From Lentisphaera profundi (GTDB lineage Bacteria > Verrucomicrobiota > Lentisphaeria > Lentisphaerales > Lentisphaeraceae), in NCBI RefSeq assembly GCF_028728065.1, contig NZ_CP117811.1, forward strand, positions 434,001 to 498,000: a stretch of DNA of 64,000 bases. Reading direction: 5' to 3'. The position numbers and the translations under genes are program-made. A model generated the notes under the pieces. The model was given only the letters and a program-made list of their open reading frames with translations, searched no databases and had not been told where the DNA came from. Shown in pieces: positions 36,299-44,715 of the stretch; within the stretch, counting starts at the first letter, position 1, and each line of letters begins with the position of its first letter.

Positions 36299-38242
36299 AT
36301 GTTCCGTTTCGATAATATTCGCAAAGCCTATGCCGGACGCATGGTGCTTGATGATACTAGTTTTCATGTTCACCCAGGTGAACGCGCAGGTTTAGTTGGT
36401 CCTAATGGAGCAGGGAAAAGTACAATTTTCCGTATTTTAACGGGACAAGAAAGTTCGGATAAAGGCGATGTAAGACTACGAAAAAATATCCGTATAGGTT
36501 GGTTGAGGCAGAATATCCCCGATGAGCTTAAGCATTTGCCTCTTTTGGAATTTGCGTGTAAAGCAAGACCCGACTTAGATGCCGTCCAAGATAGAATTAT
36601 TGAGCTAGAAAAGAATTTTTCTAAAGCACTAGATCAAGATAAAGTATTGAGTCAAATTGGTGATCTACAGCACGAGTTTGAAGCTGGAGGAGGTTATTTA
36701 ATTGAGACCGCAGCAAGAACTTGTTTATCTGGTTTGGGTTTTAGTGATGAAGAGTTAGAGAAGCCGATTTGTGAATTCTCTGGTGGTTGGCAGATGCGAG
36801 CTGAATTGGTGCGAGTTGTTATTTCCGATCCCGATTTATTGTTGCTCGATGAACCAACGAATTATTTGGATGTACCTGCAGTTGAATGGTTGCGTGAATT
36901 CATGGTGAATTTCCGCGGTACGCTCTTACTTATTTCTCATGACCGTTACCTACTTAATGAACTGACCGAAGTGACTTACGAAGTATATGGCGGTCAAGTG
37001 ACGCGCTATCCCGGGAATTATGATCAGTACAAAAATGTTCGCGATGAGCGCATGGAGCGTCTTGAGCTTGAGTCTGACAAATTAGAGCGCAAGAAAGAAA
37101 AGCTCGAAGGCTTTGTGAATCGTTTTAAGGCTAAAGCAAGTAAAGCTACTCAAGCCAAGAGTCGAATGAAGCAATTAGAGAAGCTCGAAAGTGTAGAGAC
37201 CATGGTAAAAGTTTCGAGTATTGACTTGCGTTTAGGTACACCTCCTAGTGGTAGTCCAGTCCCTGTGGAGCTTGAGCATATGAGTAAAAGCTATGATGGC
37301 ACGAATTATATCTACAAAGATTTATCACTGGCCATTCAAGATGGTGAGAAGATTGCTGTTGTAGGCTCGAATGGCATGGGTAAATCTACTTTGCTTAAAA
37401 TCATGGCAAATAAGCTTCCTATTGAAGAGGGCAAGGTGAGTTTTGGCCATAAGACGACAATTGGTTATCATGCTCAGGAGTTGACTGAGAACTTTAATAG
37501 TAGTTTAAATCTGATTGAGCAGTGCAAATCTTTTGCAGCAGACACAACAGAAGGACGCTGTCGACAGCTTCTTGGTAGCTTTGGCTTTCAAGGAGATGAT
37601 GTCTTTAAGCTTACGGGAGTCTTATCGGGTGGCGAGAAAATTCGTTTGTCCTTACTTAAGCTTTTGCTGGCTCCGCAGAATATGCTTTTATTAGATGAAC
37701 CTACAACGCATTTAGATATCCAAGCAGTAGAATCCTTACAAGAAGCTCTCAAAGAATTTCCTGGAACAGTATGTTTTGTGAGTCACGATATTGAGTTTAT
37801 TCGAGGCGTGGCGGATACTATTTTTGAAGTGACTCCGAAAGGCTTTCGCAAATTTCATGGAGATTATGATTACTATCTATCGAAAGTGAAAGATGAGGTC
37901 GACCTTGAAGAGAAGGTCGAGAAAGCTAAAGTTCAGGACTCCAGTGGATCGAATCGTAAAGGTCAGCGCCGTAAAGAAGCTGAAGAGCGCAAGCAATTTA
38001 AAAAGAAGCGTGGGCCATTAGAGAAACGTACGAAAGTTCTAGAAACCTTGATAGCTAAATTAGAAGATGAAGAATCTAAAATTGTGGAAGAGTTCTACCA
38101 AGAGCCACCTACGGCTCGAGTTCAGGTAATGAATAACCGTTTGGATGAAATTTCTAAAGAGAAAGAATCGGCAGAAACTGAATGGGAAGAAAAACTTGGA
38201 GAACTTGAACTGATTTTAGCTGAGATTGGAGAGAATGATTGA
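36299..38242 (+). CDS. ABC-F family ATPase
   Basis: 647 residues with two ABC domains in one chain and no membrane segment. The Walker A motifs are GPNGAGKST (about 38-46) and GSNGMGKST (about 358). The signatures are FSGGWQMRAEL and LSGGEKIRLSL, and the Walker B motifs LLLDEPTNYLD and LLLDEPTTHLD. A charged linker (about 250-310) and a C-terminal coiled coil (about 545-645) resemble the Uup/YdiF group. ABC-F proteins act on ribosomes to relieve stalling or give antibiotic protection; the target here is unknown. The gene overlaps the next start by 4 bases. Confidence 0.93.
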   Translation: MFRFDNIRKAYAGRMVLDDTSFHVHPGERAGLVGPNGAGKSTIFRILTGQESSDKGDVRLRKNIRIGWLRQNIPDELKHLPLLEFACKARPDLDAVQDRIIELEKNFSKALDQDKVLSQIGDLQHEFEAGGGYLIETAARTCLSGLGFSDEELEKPICEFSGGWQMRAELVRVVISDPDLLLLDEPTNYLDVPAVEWLREFMVNFRGTLLLISHDRYLLNELTEVTYEVYGGQVTRYPGNYDQYKNVRDERMERLELESDKLERKKEKLEGFVNRFKAKASKATQAKSRMKQLEKLESVETMVKVSSIDLRLGTPPSGSPVPVELEHMSKSYDGTNYIYKDLSLAIQDGEKIAVVGSNGMGKSTLLKIMANKLPIEEGKVSFGHKTTIGYHAQELTENFNSSLNLIEQCKSFAADTTEGRCRQLLGSFGFQGDDVFKLTGVLSGGEKIRLSLLKLLLAPQNMLLLDEPTTHLDIQAVESLQEALKEFPGTVCFVSHDIEFIRGVADTIFEVTPKGFRKFHGDYDYYLSKVKDEVDLEEKVEKAKVQDSSGSNRKGQRRKEAEERKQFKKKRGPLEKRTKVLETLIAKLEDEESKIVEEFYQEPPTARVQVMNNRLDEISKEKESAETEWEEKLGELELILAEIGEND

Positions 38243-39192
38243 GTCCAGCGATTCACGCTTCTCTATTAGTTATTACTATTTCTGCTGCGGGTTTTATTGC
38301 TCATAGAAAAGATGTTATTAAGCAGGGGCATAGTGCGAGCTTAACCAATCTATTGATTAAAGTTCTAATGCCTGCTTTGATCTTTTCTTCGATCACTCAA
38401 AATGAAGAGTTCTTGAGTTCCAACCTAGTTTTCATGGCGCCCTTAATGGGCTTTGTTTTTGTGTCTATAAGTTTTTTGATTAGTTATGTTTTTGCCAAGG
38501 TTTTCTTGCGTGGGAAAGACTTAAGTGACCCGGAGAATAAACGTAGTTTTGTGACGGCATGTGGTATGCAAAATTATGGTTATATAGCCATTCCAGTGAT
38601 AGCTACGTTATTTCCTGAACAAAATTTAATCGGGCCACTCTTGATGCATAATGTAGGTGTGGAGATTGCGATGTGGACAATTGCTTGTTCAACTTTGAGA
38701 GGAAGTTTCGATAGGAAGTCATTAGGGCAGATTTTGAATGCACCCTTTATTACGGTCATTTTTTCTTTGATTGTTTTATTCTCGGGAGTATATCGCTTTA
38801 TCCCACCTTTTTTCATGGATTCTTCAAGAGCGGTGGGTCAAACGGCAATTCCTATTGGCTTGATTTTGGTGGGTGCCACCCTGAGTGAATTGTTCAAAGA
38901 AGGTTTGTTTGAAGGCAAGGCGTCTCGCCTTGTGAAACTCGTTGTATTGGGCTTATTAAATCGCCAAATTATCATTCCGATCGCGTGGTTTGCGCTCATC
39001 GCAATGATTCCCATGAGTCCAGATTTAAAGAAAATCATGTATGTTCAAGCCGCAATGCCGGCTGCATTTTTCACCATTGTTTTATCGCGTCATTTTGGTG
39101 GAAACGTAAGGACTATCGCCATTGTATCGGTGGCTTCCTTTGTCGTATCACCGATTTCAATTAGTATATGGCTCAGTTTTATGCCGAGCTAA
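38239..39192 (+). CDS. AEC family transporter (auxin-efflux-carrier-like permease)
   Basis: 317 residues with about ten transmembrane helices. The TTG start at 38239 overlaps the ABC-F stop, with GGAGAG just upstream; the next ATG would remove the first helices. VLMPALIFSSI and CGMQNYGYIAIPV are typical of the MdcF/YwkB group, which export organic acids or related anions. The substrate cannot be deduced. Confidence 0.88.
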   Translation: MSPAIHASLLVITISAAGFIAHRKDVIKQGHSASLTNLLIKVLMPALIFSSITQNEEFLSSNLVFMAPLMGFVFVSISFLISYVFAKVFLRGKDLSDPENKRSFVTACGMQNYGYIAIPVIATLFPEQNLIGPLLMHNVGVEIAMWTIACSTLRGSFDRKSLGQILNAPFITVIFSLIVLFSGVYRFIPPFFMDSSRAVGQTAIPIGLILVGATLSELFKEGLFEGKASRLVKLVVLGLLNRQIIIPIAWFALIAMIPMSPDLKKIMYVQAAMPAAFFTIVLSRHFGGNVRTIAIVSVASFVVSPISISIWLSFMPS

Positions 39193-40152
39193 TTACTCTT
39201 CGCCAAAGCGTATTTGTTTGTAGAAGTAATTGTTGTGATAGTCGGCTAATGCCCGCTCTAAGGAGCGATAGTTATGACGAAACCCGGTGCGCTTTAATCG
39301 TTCCATGTTGAGCCCTGCAGGAAGAAGTTTGTAGTGCTGAGGGAGTTCAATGCTGGGGTCGAGTAAGTGATCGTCTTTGCCGCAAGCTTTCAAGCATAGT
39401 TTTGAAATTTGACTTAAGGTGAAGGATGTTCCTGTCCCCGCGTTATAGAGGCCGTTGAGTTCTGGGTTATCCATTAAGAAGAGTAAAATTTCTACTGCGT
39501 CTTTCACGTAGATTAGATCGATGACATAATCTTTGTTCTCTTCTTCCACTGCATAAACATTATTGCCACTATCGATAGCGTTAAAATTATGCGTGATAAT
39601 ACTTGGACTCTCAGTTTTGTGGTACTCATTGGGGCCAAATACATGAGAAAACTTTAGTCCGCTGATGCGATTGAGTATTTGGTTTTTATGTGCCCACATA
39701 TCGAACATTTGTTTAGAGTAGGCGAGAGGAGTATTGGGGCGAAGGGCCTCGATTTTTTCTTCACTGTCATTGAGCGAAGCCTGGCCTTTGCCATAAGTCA
39801 TGGCGGAAGAGGCGTAGATGAAGCGAATGTGTTTATTTAAGCAGTAGCTCGCTAAAGCCTGTGAAAACTTAAAGTTACTTTCAGTTAGATAAGATTTATT
39901 TCCTTCTAGAGGATCCGTGCATGCGCCCAAGTGGATGACGGAAGTGATGTTGTCGGGTAGGGCGTCACTACTCATGGCCTCGAGGAAGGAGTCCTTTTCT
40001 ATATAATCAATATAGCTAAGAGGGATGAGATTGCGCCATTTCTCTGATTCGCCCAAATGATCCACGATAAGGATGTTTGAACGATTGCGACAATTAAGGG
40101 CCCAAATTAAGGCACTTCCAATAAATCCTGCACCACCAGTAACGACAATCAT
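39193..40152 (-). CDS. hldD: ADP-L-glycero-D-manno-heptose 6-epimerase-like (HldD)
   Basis: 319 residues of the extended SDR family. VTGGAGFIGSALI binds NADP, and ILIVDHLGESEKWRNLIPL is typical of HldD. Lys147 of the YxxxK motif is present (PLAYSK), but the Tyr four residues before it is Leu143. KFSHVFGPNEYHK and YNAGTGTSFTLSQI fit the substrate side. HldD makes the heptose precursor for the LPS inner core. It is convergent with the AEC transporter gene. The missing Tyr makes catalysis uncertain, although the overall family call is secure. Confidence 0.87.
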   Translation of the reverse strand: MIVVTGGAGFIGSALIWALNCRNRSNILIVDHLGESEKWRNLIPLSYIDYIEKDSFLEAMSSDALPDNITSVIHLGACTDPLEGNKSYLTESNFKFSQALASYCLNKHIRFIYASSAMTYGKGQASLNDSEEKIEALRPNTPLAYSKQMFDMWAHKNQILNRISGLKFSHVFGPNEYHKTESPSIITHNFNAIDSGNNVYAVEEENKDYVIDLIYVKDAVEILLFLMDNPELNGLYNAGTGTSFTLSQISKLCLKACGKDDHLLDPSIELPQHYKLLPAGLNMERLKRTGFRHNYRSLERALADYHNNYFYKQIRFGEE

Positions 40153-40205
40153 GAGGAGGTCCTTTAGCTAAATTTTTAATTATGTATCAATAAAGTACTT
40201 GAGGT

Positions 40206-40565
40206 TTATAGAGAGAAGAATTCTTTCCAAGTTTCTTCTTTGAAACCAACTATGGCTTGCTCGCCAAAAAGAAGGAAAGGACGTTTTACTAAGTTGCCAT
40301 TTCCCATAAGTAGTGCGAGCTGATCTTCTAGTGCCATGTCGGGAAGTTGTTTGCCGAGTCCTAGTGCACGATAGTCCTGCCCTGAGGTATTGAATAATTT
40401 TTTCACATTGCCATCATAGCAATTGAGCATTTGTAATAATTCATTTTTTGTGGGAGTTTGTTCACGCACGGGGATGGAGCTGAACTCAATATTATTGGCT
40501 TCGAGAAATTTGACGGCTTTTACGCAAGTGCCACAGCGACTATATAAATAAATCTTTACTGACAT
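40206..40565 (-). CDS. Spx/ArsC-like thioredoxin-fold protein
   Basis: 119 residues. The N-terminal redox motif is SRCGTCVKA (Cys11, Cys14), followed by an ArsC-fold body and VKRPFLLFGEQAIVGF, the usual closing segment. The C-x-x-C pair and length resemble Spx/MgsR/YffB rather than a dedicated arsenate reductase, and no ars genes are nearby. Possible roles are thiol-redox regulation or thiol-linked reduction. It lies 53 bases upstream of hldD on the same strand. Confidence 0.85.
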   Translation of the reverse strand: MSVKIYLYSRCGTCVKAVKFLEANNIEFSSIPVREQTPTKNELLQMLNCYDGNVKKLFNTSGQDYRALGLGKQLPDMALEDQLALLMGNGNLVKRPFLLFGEQAIVGFKEETWKEFFSL

Positions 40566-40940
40566 GGTTGTTTCTACTTAAGTTGTTTAGTGATTACTTA
40601 ATCTACTCTCTACAAAACGTCTTTGTAGAGTGATCGTTCAAAAAGTATTAGTTTTTTGAACTTAAAAGTGCTAGCTCGATAAGAATCTAATTATCTATGA
40701 AGAAGGGGATAAAAAGCTCTTGGGATGACTTAGTTCTTAAGTTCGTTATTCTTAAGAGCTTATAAGTATTTGCTTGCAGTTAATAAAAGATCTAAAGCTG
40801 TTTGCTCTTTTGGCATCTTCGGTTACTTTACCGCTCTCCCAAATCCTTAGGGGTAATAGAGCTCATTGATTCTTATTTAAAGTTAATAAATAAGTTAGAG
40901 TTTTAAAAATAACAGCAGAAAGCTTAACAGGAATATAAAT
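40566..40940. promoter_or_regulatory. Hairpin-rich non-coding region upstream of rpsP
   Basis: 375 bases without a gene. Seen: CTCTACAAA/TTTGTAGAG (40608-40616, 40622-40630), GTTCAAAAA/TTTTTGAAC (40636-40644, 40653-40661), and AAGCTCTT/AAGAGCTT (40714-40721, 40754-40761). The last competes with TCTTAAG/CTTAAGA (40735-40741, 40751-40757). This could be a leader for the ribosomal operon. Promoter elements cannot be assigned with confidence. Confidence 0.5.
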
Positions 40941-41279
40941 ATGGTTAAAATCAGACTGACTAGAACGGGTAAAAAGAATGCACCCAGTTTCAGAATTGTA
41001 GTTGTAGATGCACGTGTAAGACGTGATGGCGCATACATTGAAAAACTAGGTCACTACGCACCGATTAGAGAAGAAGAAGTCGTTAATGTTGAAAGAGCAG
41101 AATATTGGATCGCTCGTGGTGCTCAGGCAACTAGCACAGTGAAAGACATTATCAGAAGAGCAAAAACTGGCGAGCCTACTCGCGGTCTGAAAGGCCAGAA
41201 AAAAAGCGAAGAGCCTAAAGCTGAAGCAACAGAAAAAGTAGCAGAACCAGTAAAAGAGGCTGCTGAGGCGGCTGAGTAA
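40941..41279 (+). CDS. rpsP: 30S ribosomal protein S16
   Basis: 112 residues. The first 80 are a complete S16 (VKIRLTRTGKKNAPSFRIVV, EKLGHYAP, ERAEYWIARGAQ). The last 30 residues are a Lys/Glu/Ala-rich tail not found in short S16 proteins. It helps 30S assembly. It is the first gene of rpsP-khpA-trmD-rplS-rnhB-bioA; the stop overlaps the khpA start by one base (TAATG). Codon use fits high expression. Confidence 0.96.
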   Translation: MVKIRLTRTGKKNAPSFRIVVVDARVRRDGAYIEKLGHYAPIREEEVVNVERAEYWIARGAQATSTVKDIIRRAKTGEPTRGLKGQKKSEEPKAEATEKVAEPVKEAAEAAE

Positions 41280-41596
41280 TGCTAAGTTTTCTAAAAAAAC
41301 TTTTTGGTCTTGGTTCATCCAACACCGCTGATTATTACCCTCAGCCTGTAGGCGGAGATGAAGATTTGGTGCAATTGGTGAAATTTATAGTCGTTCGTAT
41401 GGTCGACGAACCTGGAGAAGTTCAGGTACGTGGAGAAGACAACGATAAAGGATTTCAGATTACAGTAAAATGCAATCAATCTGATATTGGTAAGATCATC
41501 GGTAAAGCTGGTAAGAACATTCAAGCCTTACGTGCTCTCGTTAGCGGTGCTGGCGTTCGTGGTAGTCGTAGAGTTAGTGTTGAAATAGAGGATTAG
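41279..41596 (+). CDS. khpA: KH-domain RNA-binding protein
   Basis: 105 residues. An N-terminal stretch of 30 residues (LSFLKKLFGLGSS) precedes one KH domain with the GKIIGKAGKN loop (GxxG RNA-binding motif). KhpA proteins bind mRNA and small RNAs with KhpB. It lies between rpsP and trmD, the common bacterial arrangement. The N-terminal extension is longer than in the ~75-residue KhpA of Firmicutes. Confidence 0.93.
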   Translation: MLSFLKKLFGLGSSNTADYYPQPVGGDEDLVQLVKFIVVRMVDEPGEVQVRGEDNDKGFQITVKCNQSDIGKIIGKAGKNIQALRALVSGAGVRGSRRVSVEIED

Positions 41597-41601
41597 TCCC
41601 C

Positions 41602-42285
41602 ATACTTAATATAGATATCATTACCCTCTTTCCGGAGGTTTTTACTGAGCCAATGTCGAGTTCCATCTTGGGACGAGCAGTTAAAGCTGATTTAGTAAAG
41701 ATTTCTATCCATAATTTGCGTGAATATAGTACTGATAAGCATCGCAGAGTGGATGATCGCCCCTATGGTGGCGGGCCAGGAATGGTTATGTCTTGTGATA
41801 CGATTTTTAAAGCTATTGAAGATTTAAAAACACCCACAAGTAAAGTTATCTACATGAGCCCAAGCGGAGAGGTGTTTAAGCAACGCCTAGCCGAAGAACT
41901 TGTCAAAGAAGAACATTTGATTATTCTTTGCGGTCACTACGAAGGAGTCGACCAGCGAGTTTTAGATGGCATTGTAGATAGAGAGATATCGATTGGAGAC
42001 TACATACTAAGCAACGGTAACCTTGCAGCGATGGTTATAAGTGATGCAGTGATTCGTTTGATTCCAGGAGCCTTAGGCTGTAGTGAATCGGCGATTGATG
42101 AATCCTTTAACCAAGAGAATGGACTGTTAGAATATCCGCAGTATACCAGACCCGAAGAATTTAGACAGATGCGAGTTCCAGAAGTTCTTTTATCTGGAAA
42201 TCATAAAAAAATTAAAGAATGGCGTAGTGAGCAATCCTACAAGAAGACGCTTACTCGCCGACCTGATTTATTAAAGGAGATATAA
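41602..42285 (+). CDS. trmD: tRNA (guanine-37-N1)-methyltransferase, probable AUA start
   Basis: 227 residues if read from ATA at 41602, which has GAGGA (41588-41592) 9 bases upstream and sits 5 bases after the khpA stop. The first usable ATG (41653) would delete the conserved opening, which reads LNIDIITLFPEVF and matches TrmD N-termini. No ATG, GTG or TTG occurs in frame between the upstream stop and 41653. Later motifs are PYGGGPGMVM, CGHYEGVDQRV and GDYILSNGNLAA (the SAM-binding knot). It methylates G37 of tRNAs to hold the reading frame. Sequencing error (ATG read as ATA) is the alternative. Confidence 0.9.
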   Translation: MLNIDIITLFPEVFTEPMSSSILGRAVKADLVKISIHNLREYSTDKHRRVDDRPYGGGPGMVMSCDTIFKAIEDLKTPTSKVIYMSPSGEVFKQRLAEELVKEEHLIILCGHYEGVDQRVLDGIVDREISIGDYILSNGNLAAMVISDAVIRLIPGALGCSESAIDESFNQENGLLEYPQYTRPEEFRQMRVPEVLLSGNHKKIKEWRSEQSYKKTLTRRPDLLKEI

Positions 42286-42286
42286 A

Positions 42287-42628
42287 GTGAATAAGATGCA
42301 ACAAATAGCTCGCGAGAACGAGCGTACAGATCTTCCTGCTTTCAACGTTGGTGATTCTGTAAAGATTCAGTACCGTATCGTTGATGGTGCTAATAGTCGT
42401 TTACAGGCTTTTCAAGGCAATGTAATCGCTATTAAAAACTGTGGTAACAGTAAAACTTTCACACTTCGTCGTGTGAACTTTGGCCAAGGCGTAGAGAGGA
42501 CTTTCCCGTTCAACTCACCAAACCTTGAGTCTCTTTCAGTAGAAAGAAAAGGCAACGTTCGTCGTGCTAAACTTTACTACCTTAGAGAAAAAATTGGTAA
42601 GTCTGCACGTATCAAGGAAGCTAAGTAG
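42287..42628 (+). CDS. rplS: 50S ribosomal protein L19
   Basis: 113 residues, GTG start at 42287, with AAAGGAG about 8 bases upstream. FNVGDSVKIQYRIVDG, QAFQGNVIAI, FTLRRVNFGQGVERTFPFNSP and RRAKLYYLREKIGKSARIKE are hallmark L19 segments. L19 lies at the 30S-50S interface. It follows trmD by one base, in the usual rpsP-trmD-rplS order. Confidence 0.97.
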   Translation: MNKMQQIARENERTDLPAFNVGDSVKIQYRIVDGANSRLQAFQGNVIAIKNCGNSKTFTLRRVNFGQGVERTFPFNSPNLESLSVERKGNVRRAKLYYLREKIGKSARIKEAK

Positions 42629-42673
42629 TAGCTTAAGTCCTTGGACGAATTATTTACCATTTCGGAGCCGGAT

Positions 42674-43288
42674 ATGTTCTTTTTTGAAGAGCATTACCGG
42701 CTTCTTGGTTTTAAGGCTATTGGTGGGGTAGATGAAGTGGGTCGCGGTCCTTTGGCGGGGCCAGTAGTTGCCGCTTGTTGTATACTTCGTGAGGGGATGG
42801 ATCTTCCTGAGGGTATCGATGATTCAAAAAAATTGAGTCGAAAAAAACGCCGTGTTATTTATGATCAACTCCGCGATATGGATGGAGTTGACTACGCCTT
42901 GGGGCTTGTTGAGCCAGAGGAAATAGACAAAATTAATATTTTACAGGCCAGTCACCTCGCCATGCGTAAAGCTGTCGAGGCCATGAAAGTCGACGCAGAT
43001 TTTTTATTGATTGATGGTTTACCTGTTCCAGGATTTAAAGCGCCGACGCGTAGTATTGTTAAGGGTGATTCTCGTTCAATATCTATTGCGGCTGCTAGTA
43101 TTTTAGCGAAAGAATTTCGCGATGATTTGATGGCTGAATATGCCCTTGAGTATCCTCAGTACGGATTTGAAAAACATATGGGATATGGAACAAAATTGCA
43201 TATGCAGGCTTTGGATGAGTTTGGCCCCTGTCCCTTGCATCGTCGTTCTTTTGCACCTGTGAGGAAAGCTGAAAATGAGTTTAAGTAA
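42674..43288 (+). CDS. rnhB: Ribonuclease HII
   Basis: 204 residues from the ATG at 42674, chosen because GGAG lies 6 bases upstream; a TTG at 42641 in frame would add 11 residues without a clear site. GGVDEVGRGPLAGPVVA gives catalytic Asp and Glu. DGLPVPG and KGDSRSISIAAASILAKEFRD follow with further acidic residues. It removes ribonucleotides from DNA. It overlaps bioA by 14 bases. RNase HI (rnhA) is also encoded in this window. Confidence 0.95.
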   Translation: MFFFEEHYRLLGFKAIGGVDEVGRGPLAGPVVAACCILREGMDLPEGIDDSKKLSRKKRRVIYDQLRDMDGVDYALGLVEPEEIDKINILQASHLAMRKAVEAMKVDADFLLIDGLPVPGFKAPTRSIVKGDSRSISIAAASILAKEFRDDLMAEYALEYPQYGFEKHMGYGTKLHMQALDEFGPCPLHRRSFAPVRKAENEFK

Positions 43289-44600
43289 TTTACAGAGTAG
43301 AGATTTAAAGCATCTGTGGCACCCCTGTGCACAAATGAAAGACTATGAGACCTTTCCGCCGATGGAAATAGTTTCGGCAAAAGGGAGCTTGTTGCATACC
43401 GCGAATGATGGGCCTCTTATTGATATAATAAGTTCTTGGTGGTGCAAAAGCCTTGGTCATGGTCATGATGAAGTCCAGCAGGCAGTTAGAGATCAGATGG
43501 AGAAGTTTGAACACGTTATTTTAGCCAATACGTCGAATGAATTGATTGTTAATTTATGTGAAAAGTTGATCTCTTTAAATCCTGGATATAATAAAGTATT
43601 TTTTGCCGATAGTGGCTCTGATGGTGTAGAAGTCGCAGTTAAAATGTCTTTGCAGTATCAGCAACAGAATGGACAAGAGCAGCGCAAGAAATTCATGTCT
43701 TTACAGAATGCTTATCATGGGGAGACCATACTTACATTGGCGCTAGGTGATTGTGGACTCTATTCTGCGCCTTACGCGGCTTTAATGCCCGAGATTAAGA
43801 AAATTTTAGATATACCTTATGTGAGTGGTAAAGTTGAAGATTTACCTTTTGAAGATTTTTCTTCTTTGCTTGAACCACTCGAAGAATATGCGGATGAGTT
43901 AGCAGGTATAGTGATTGAGCCAGTTTTACAAGGAGCAGGAGGGATGCTTTTTTATCATCCTAGTTTTATTAAAGCTCTCCGCGATTGGACTTCTGCAAGA
44001 GGGATTCATTTGATTGCAGACGAAATCTTGACCGGAATGGGGCGACTGGGGAAGGTTAGGGCCTGTGAATTTGCGGGTGTGTTGCCGGATTTCTCTGTTT
44101 TTTCCAAAAGTATGACAGCAGGTTTTACTCCGATGAGTTGTGTTCTTACGACGGATGAAATTTACAATGGCTTTTATGATGACTATGAAACTGGTCGTGG
44201 TTTTATGCATTCCAATACTTATACGGGTAATGCTATTTCGGCAGCGGCGGCAGTGGCAGCGCTTGAGTTTTATGAAAGAGAACAAGTCTTTGCGAGAGTT
44301 GCGAAAGATTCTGTGTATATGCACGAATTATTTGAAGATGTGGCAGCTGAAACAGGGGCCTTGCTCAATGTCAGGAGTTGTGGCTTTGTGGTAGCAGCAG
44401 ACTTGGATATGAGTTTAGCTGGTTTGAATAAAAAGCGCTGTGGTTATGAGCTTTATAAAAAAGCAGTGCGAAAAGGCCTTTTATTAAGGCCTTTAGGCAA
44501 TACGGTTTATTTTTTACCGCCACTTAATATCGAGCGAGACCTACTTGAAAAGTCTGCAGATATTATGAAAGAGCTTATTTTTGAGGAGCTTCGTTCTTAG
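43275..44600 (+). CDS. bioA: Adenosylmethionine-8-amino-7-oxononanoate aminotransferase
   Basis: 441 residues, class-III PLP aminotransferase. LKHLWHPCAQMKDYETFPP is the typical BioA opening, followed by DIISSWWCKSLGH and FADSGSDGVEVA. IADEILTGMGRLG holds the PLP Asp, and FSKSMTAGFTPMS the Schiff-base Lys. It converts KAPA to DAPA in biotin synthesis, using SAM as amino donor. It is last in the ribosomal-protein operon, apart from other bio genes. Its 3' end overlaps a small convergent gene by 26 bases. Confidence 0.95.
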   Translation: MSLSNLQSRDLKHLWHPCAQMKDYETFPPMEIVSAKGSLLHTANDGPLIDIISSWWCKSLGHGHDEVQQAVRDQMEKFEHVILANTSNELIVNLCEKLISLNPGYNKVFFADSGSDGVEVAVKMSLQYQQQNGQEQRKKFMSLQNAYHGETILTLALGDCGLYSAPYAALMPEIKKILDIPYVSGKVEDLPFEDFSSLLEPLEEYADELAGIVIEPVLQGAGGMLFYHPSFIKALRDWTSARGIHLIADEILTGMGRLGKVRACEFAGVLPDFSVFSKSMTAGFTPMSCVLTTDEIYNGFYDDYETGRGFMHSNTYTGNAISAAAAVAALEFYEREQVFARVAKDSVYMHELFEDVAAETGALLNVRSCGFVVAADLDMSLAGLNKKRCGYELYKKAVRKGLLLRPLGNTVYFLPPLNIERDLLEKSADIMKELIFEELRS

Positions 44601-44715
44601 CTTCGTCTGTCTTGGGTTTGTCATCTTCGGTACATTGGTCTTGGTCTGAGCAGCAAGAACCGTTATGAACTTGCTCGATCCAAGCTTCGATTTCTTCTGG
44701 TGTTAATTTTGACAT
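44575..44715 (-). CDS. Small Cys-containing protein downstream of the epimerase
   Basis: 46 residues, found by reading the minus strand. The ATG at 44715 shares TAATG with the stop of the epimerase gene, a typical coupled start. The protein begins SKLTPEEIEAWIEQ (helix), then has NGSCCSDQDQC, then a charged Lys/Glu/Asp tail. The CC-x4-C arrangement could bind metal or form disulfides. There is no signal or membrane segment. No family is recognised. The end overlaps bioA convergently. Confidence 0.6.
   Translation of the reverse strand: MSKLTPEEIEAWIEQVHNGSCCSDQDQCTEDDKPKTDEAKNEAPQK

Noticed and set aside
40206-40565. Arsenate reductase of an arsenic operon with the ArsB-like transporter
   Set aside because: The two genes are about 13 kb apart, the protein looks like the Spx/YffB group, and no arsR is present.
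43926-44324. 132-codon open frame antisense to bioA
   Set aside because: bioA is unmistakable in this stretch, and the antisense translation has no recognisable domain.
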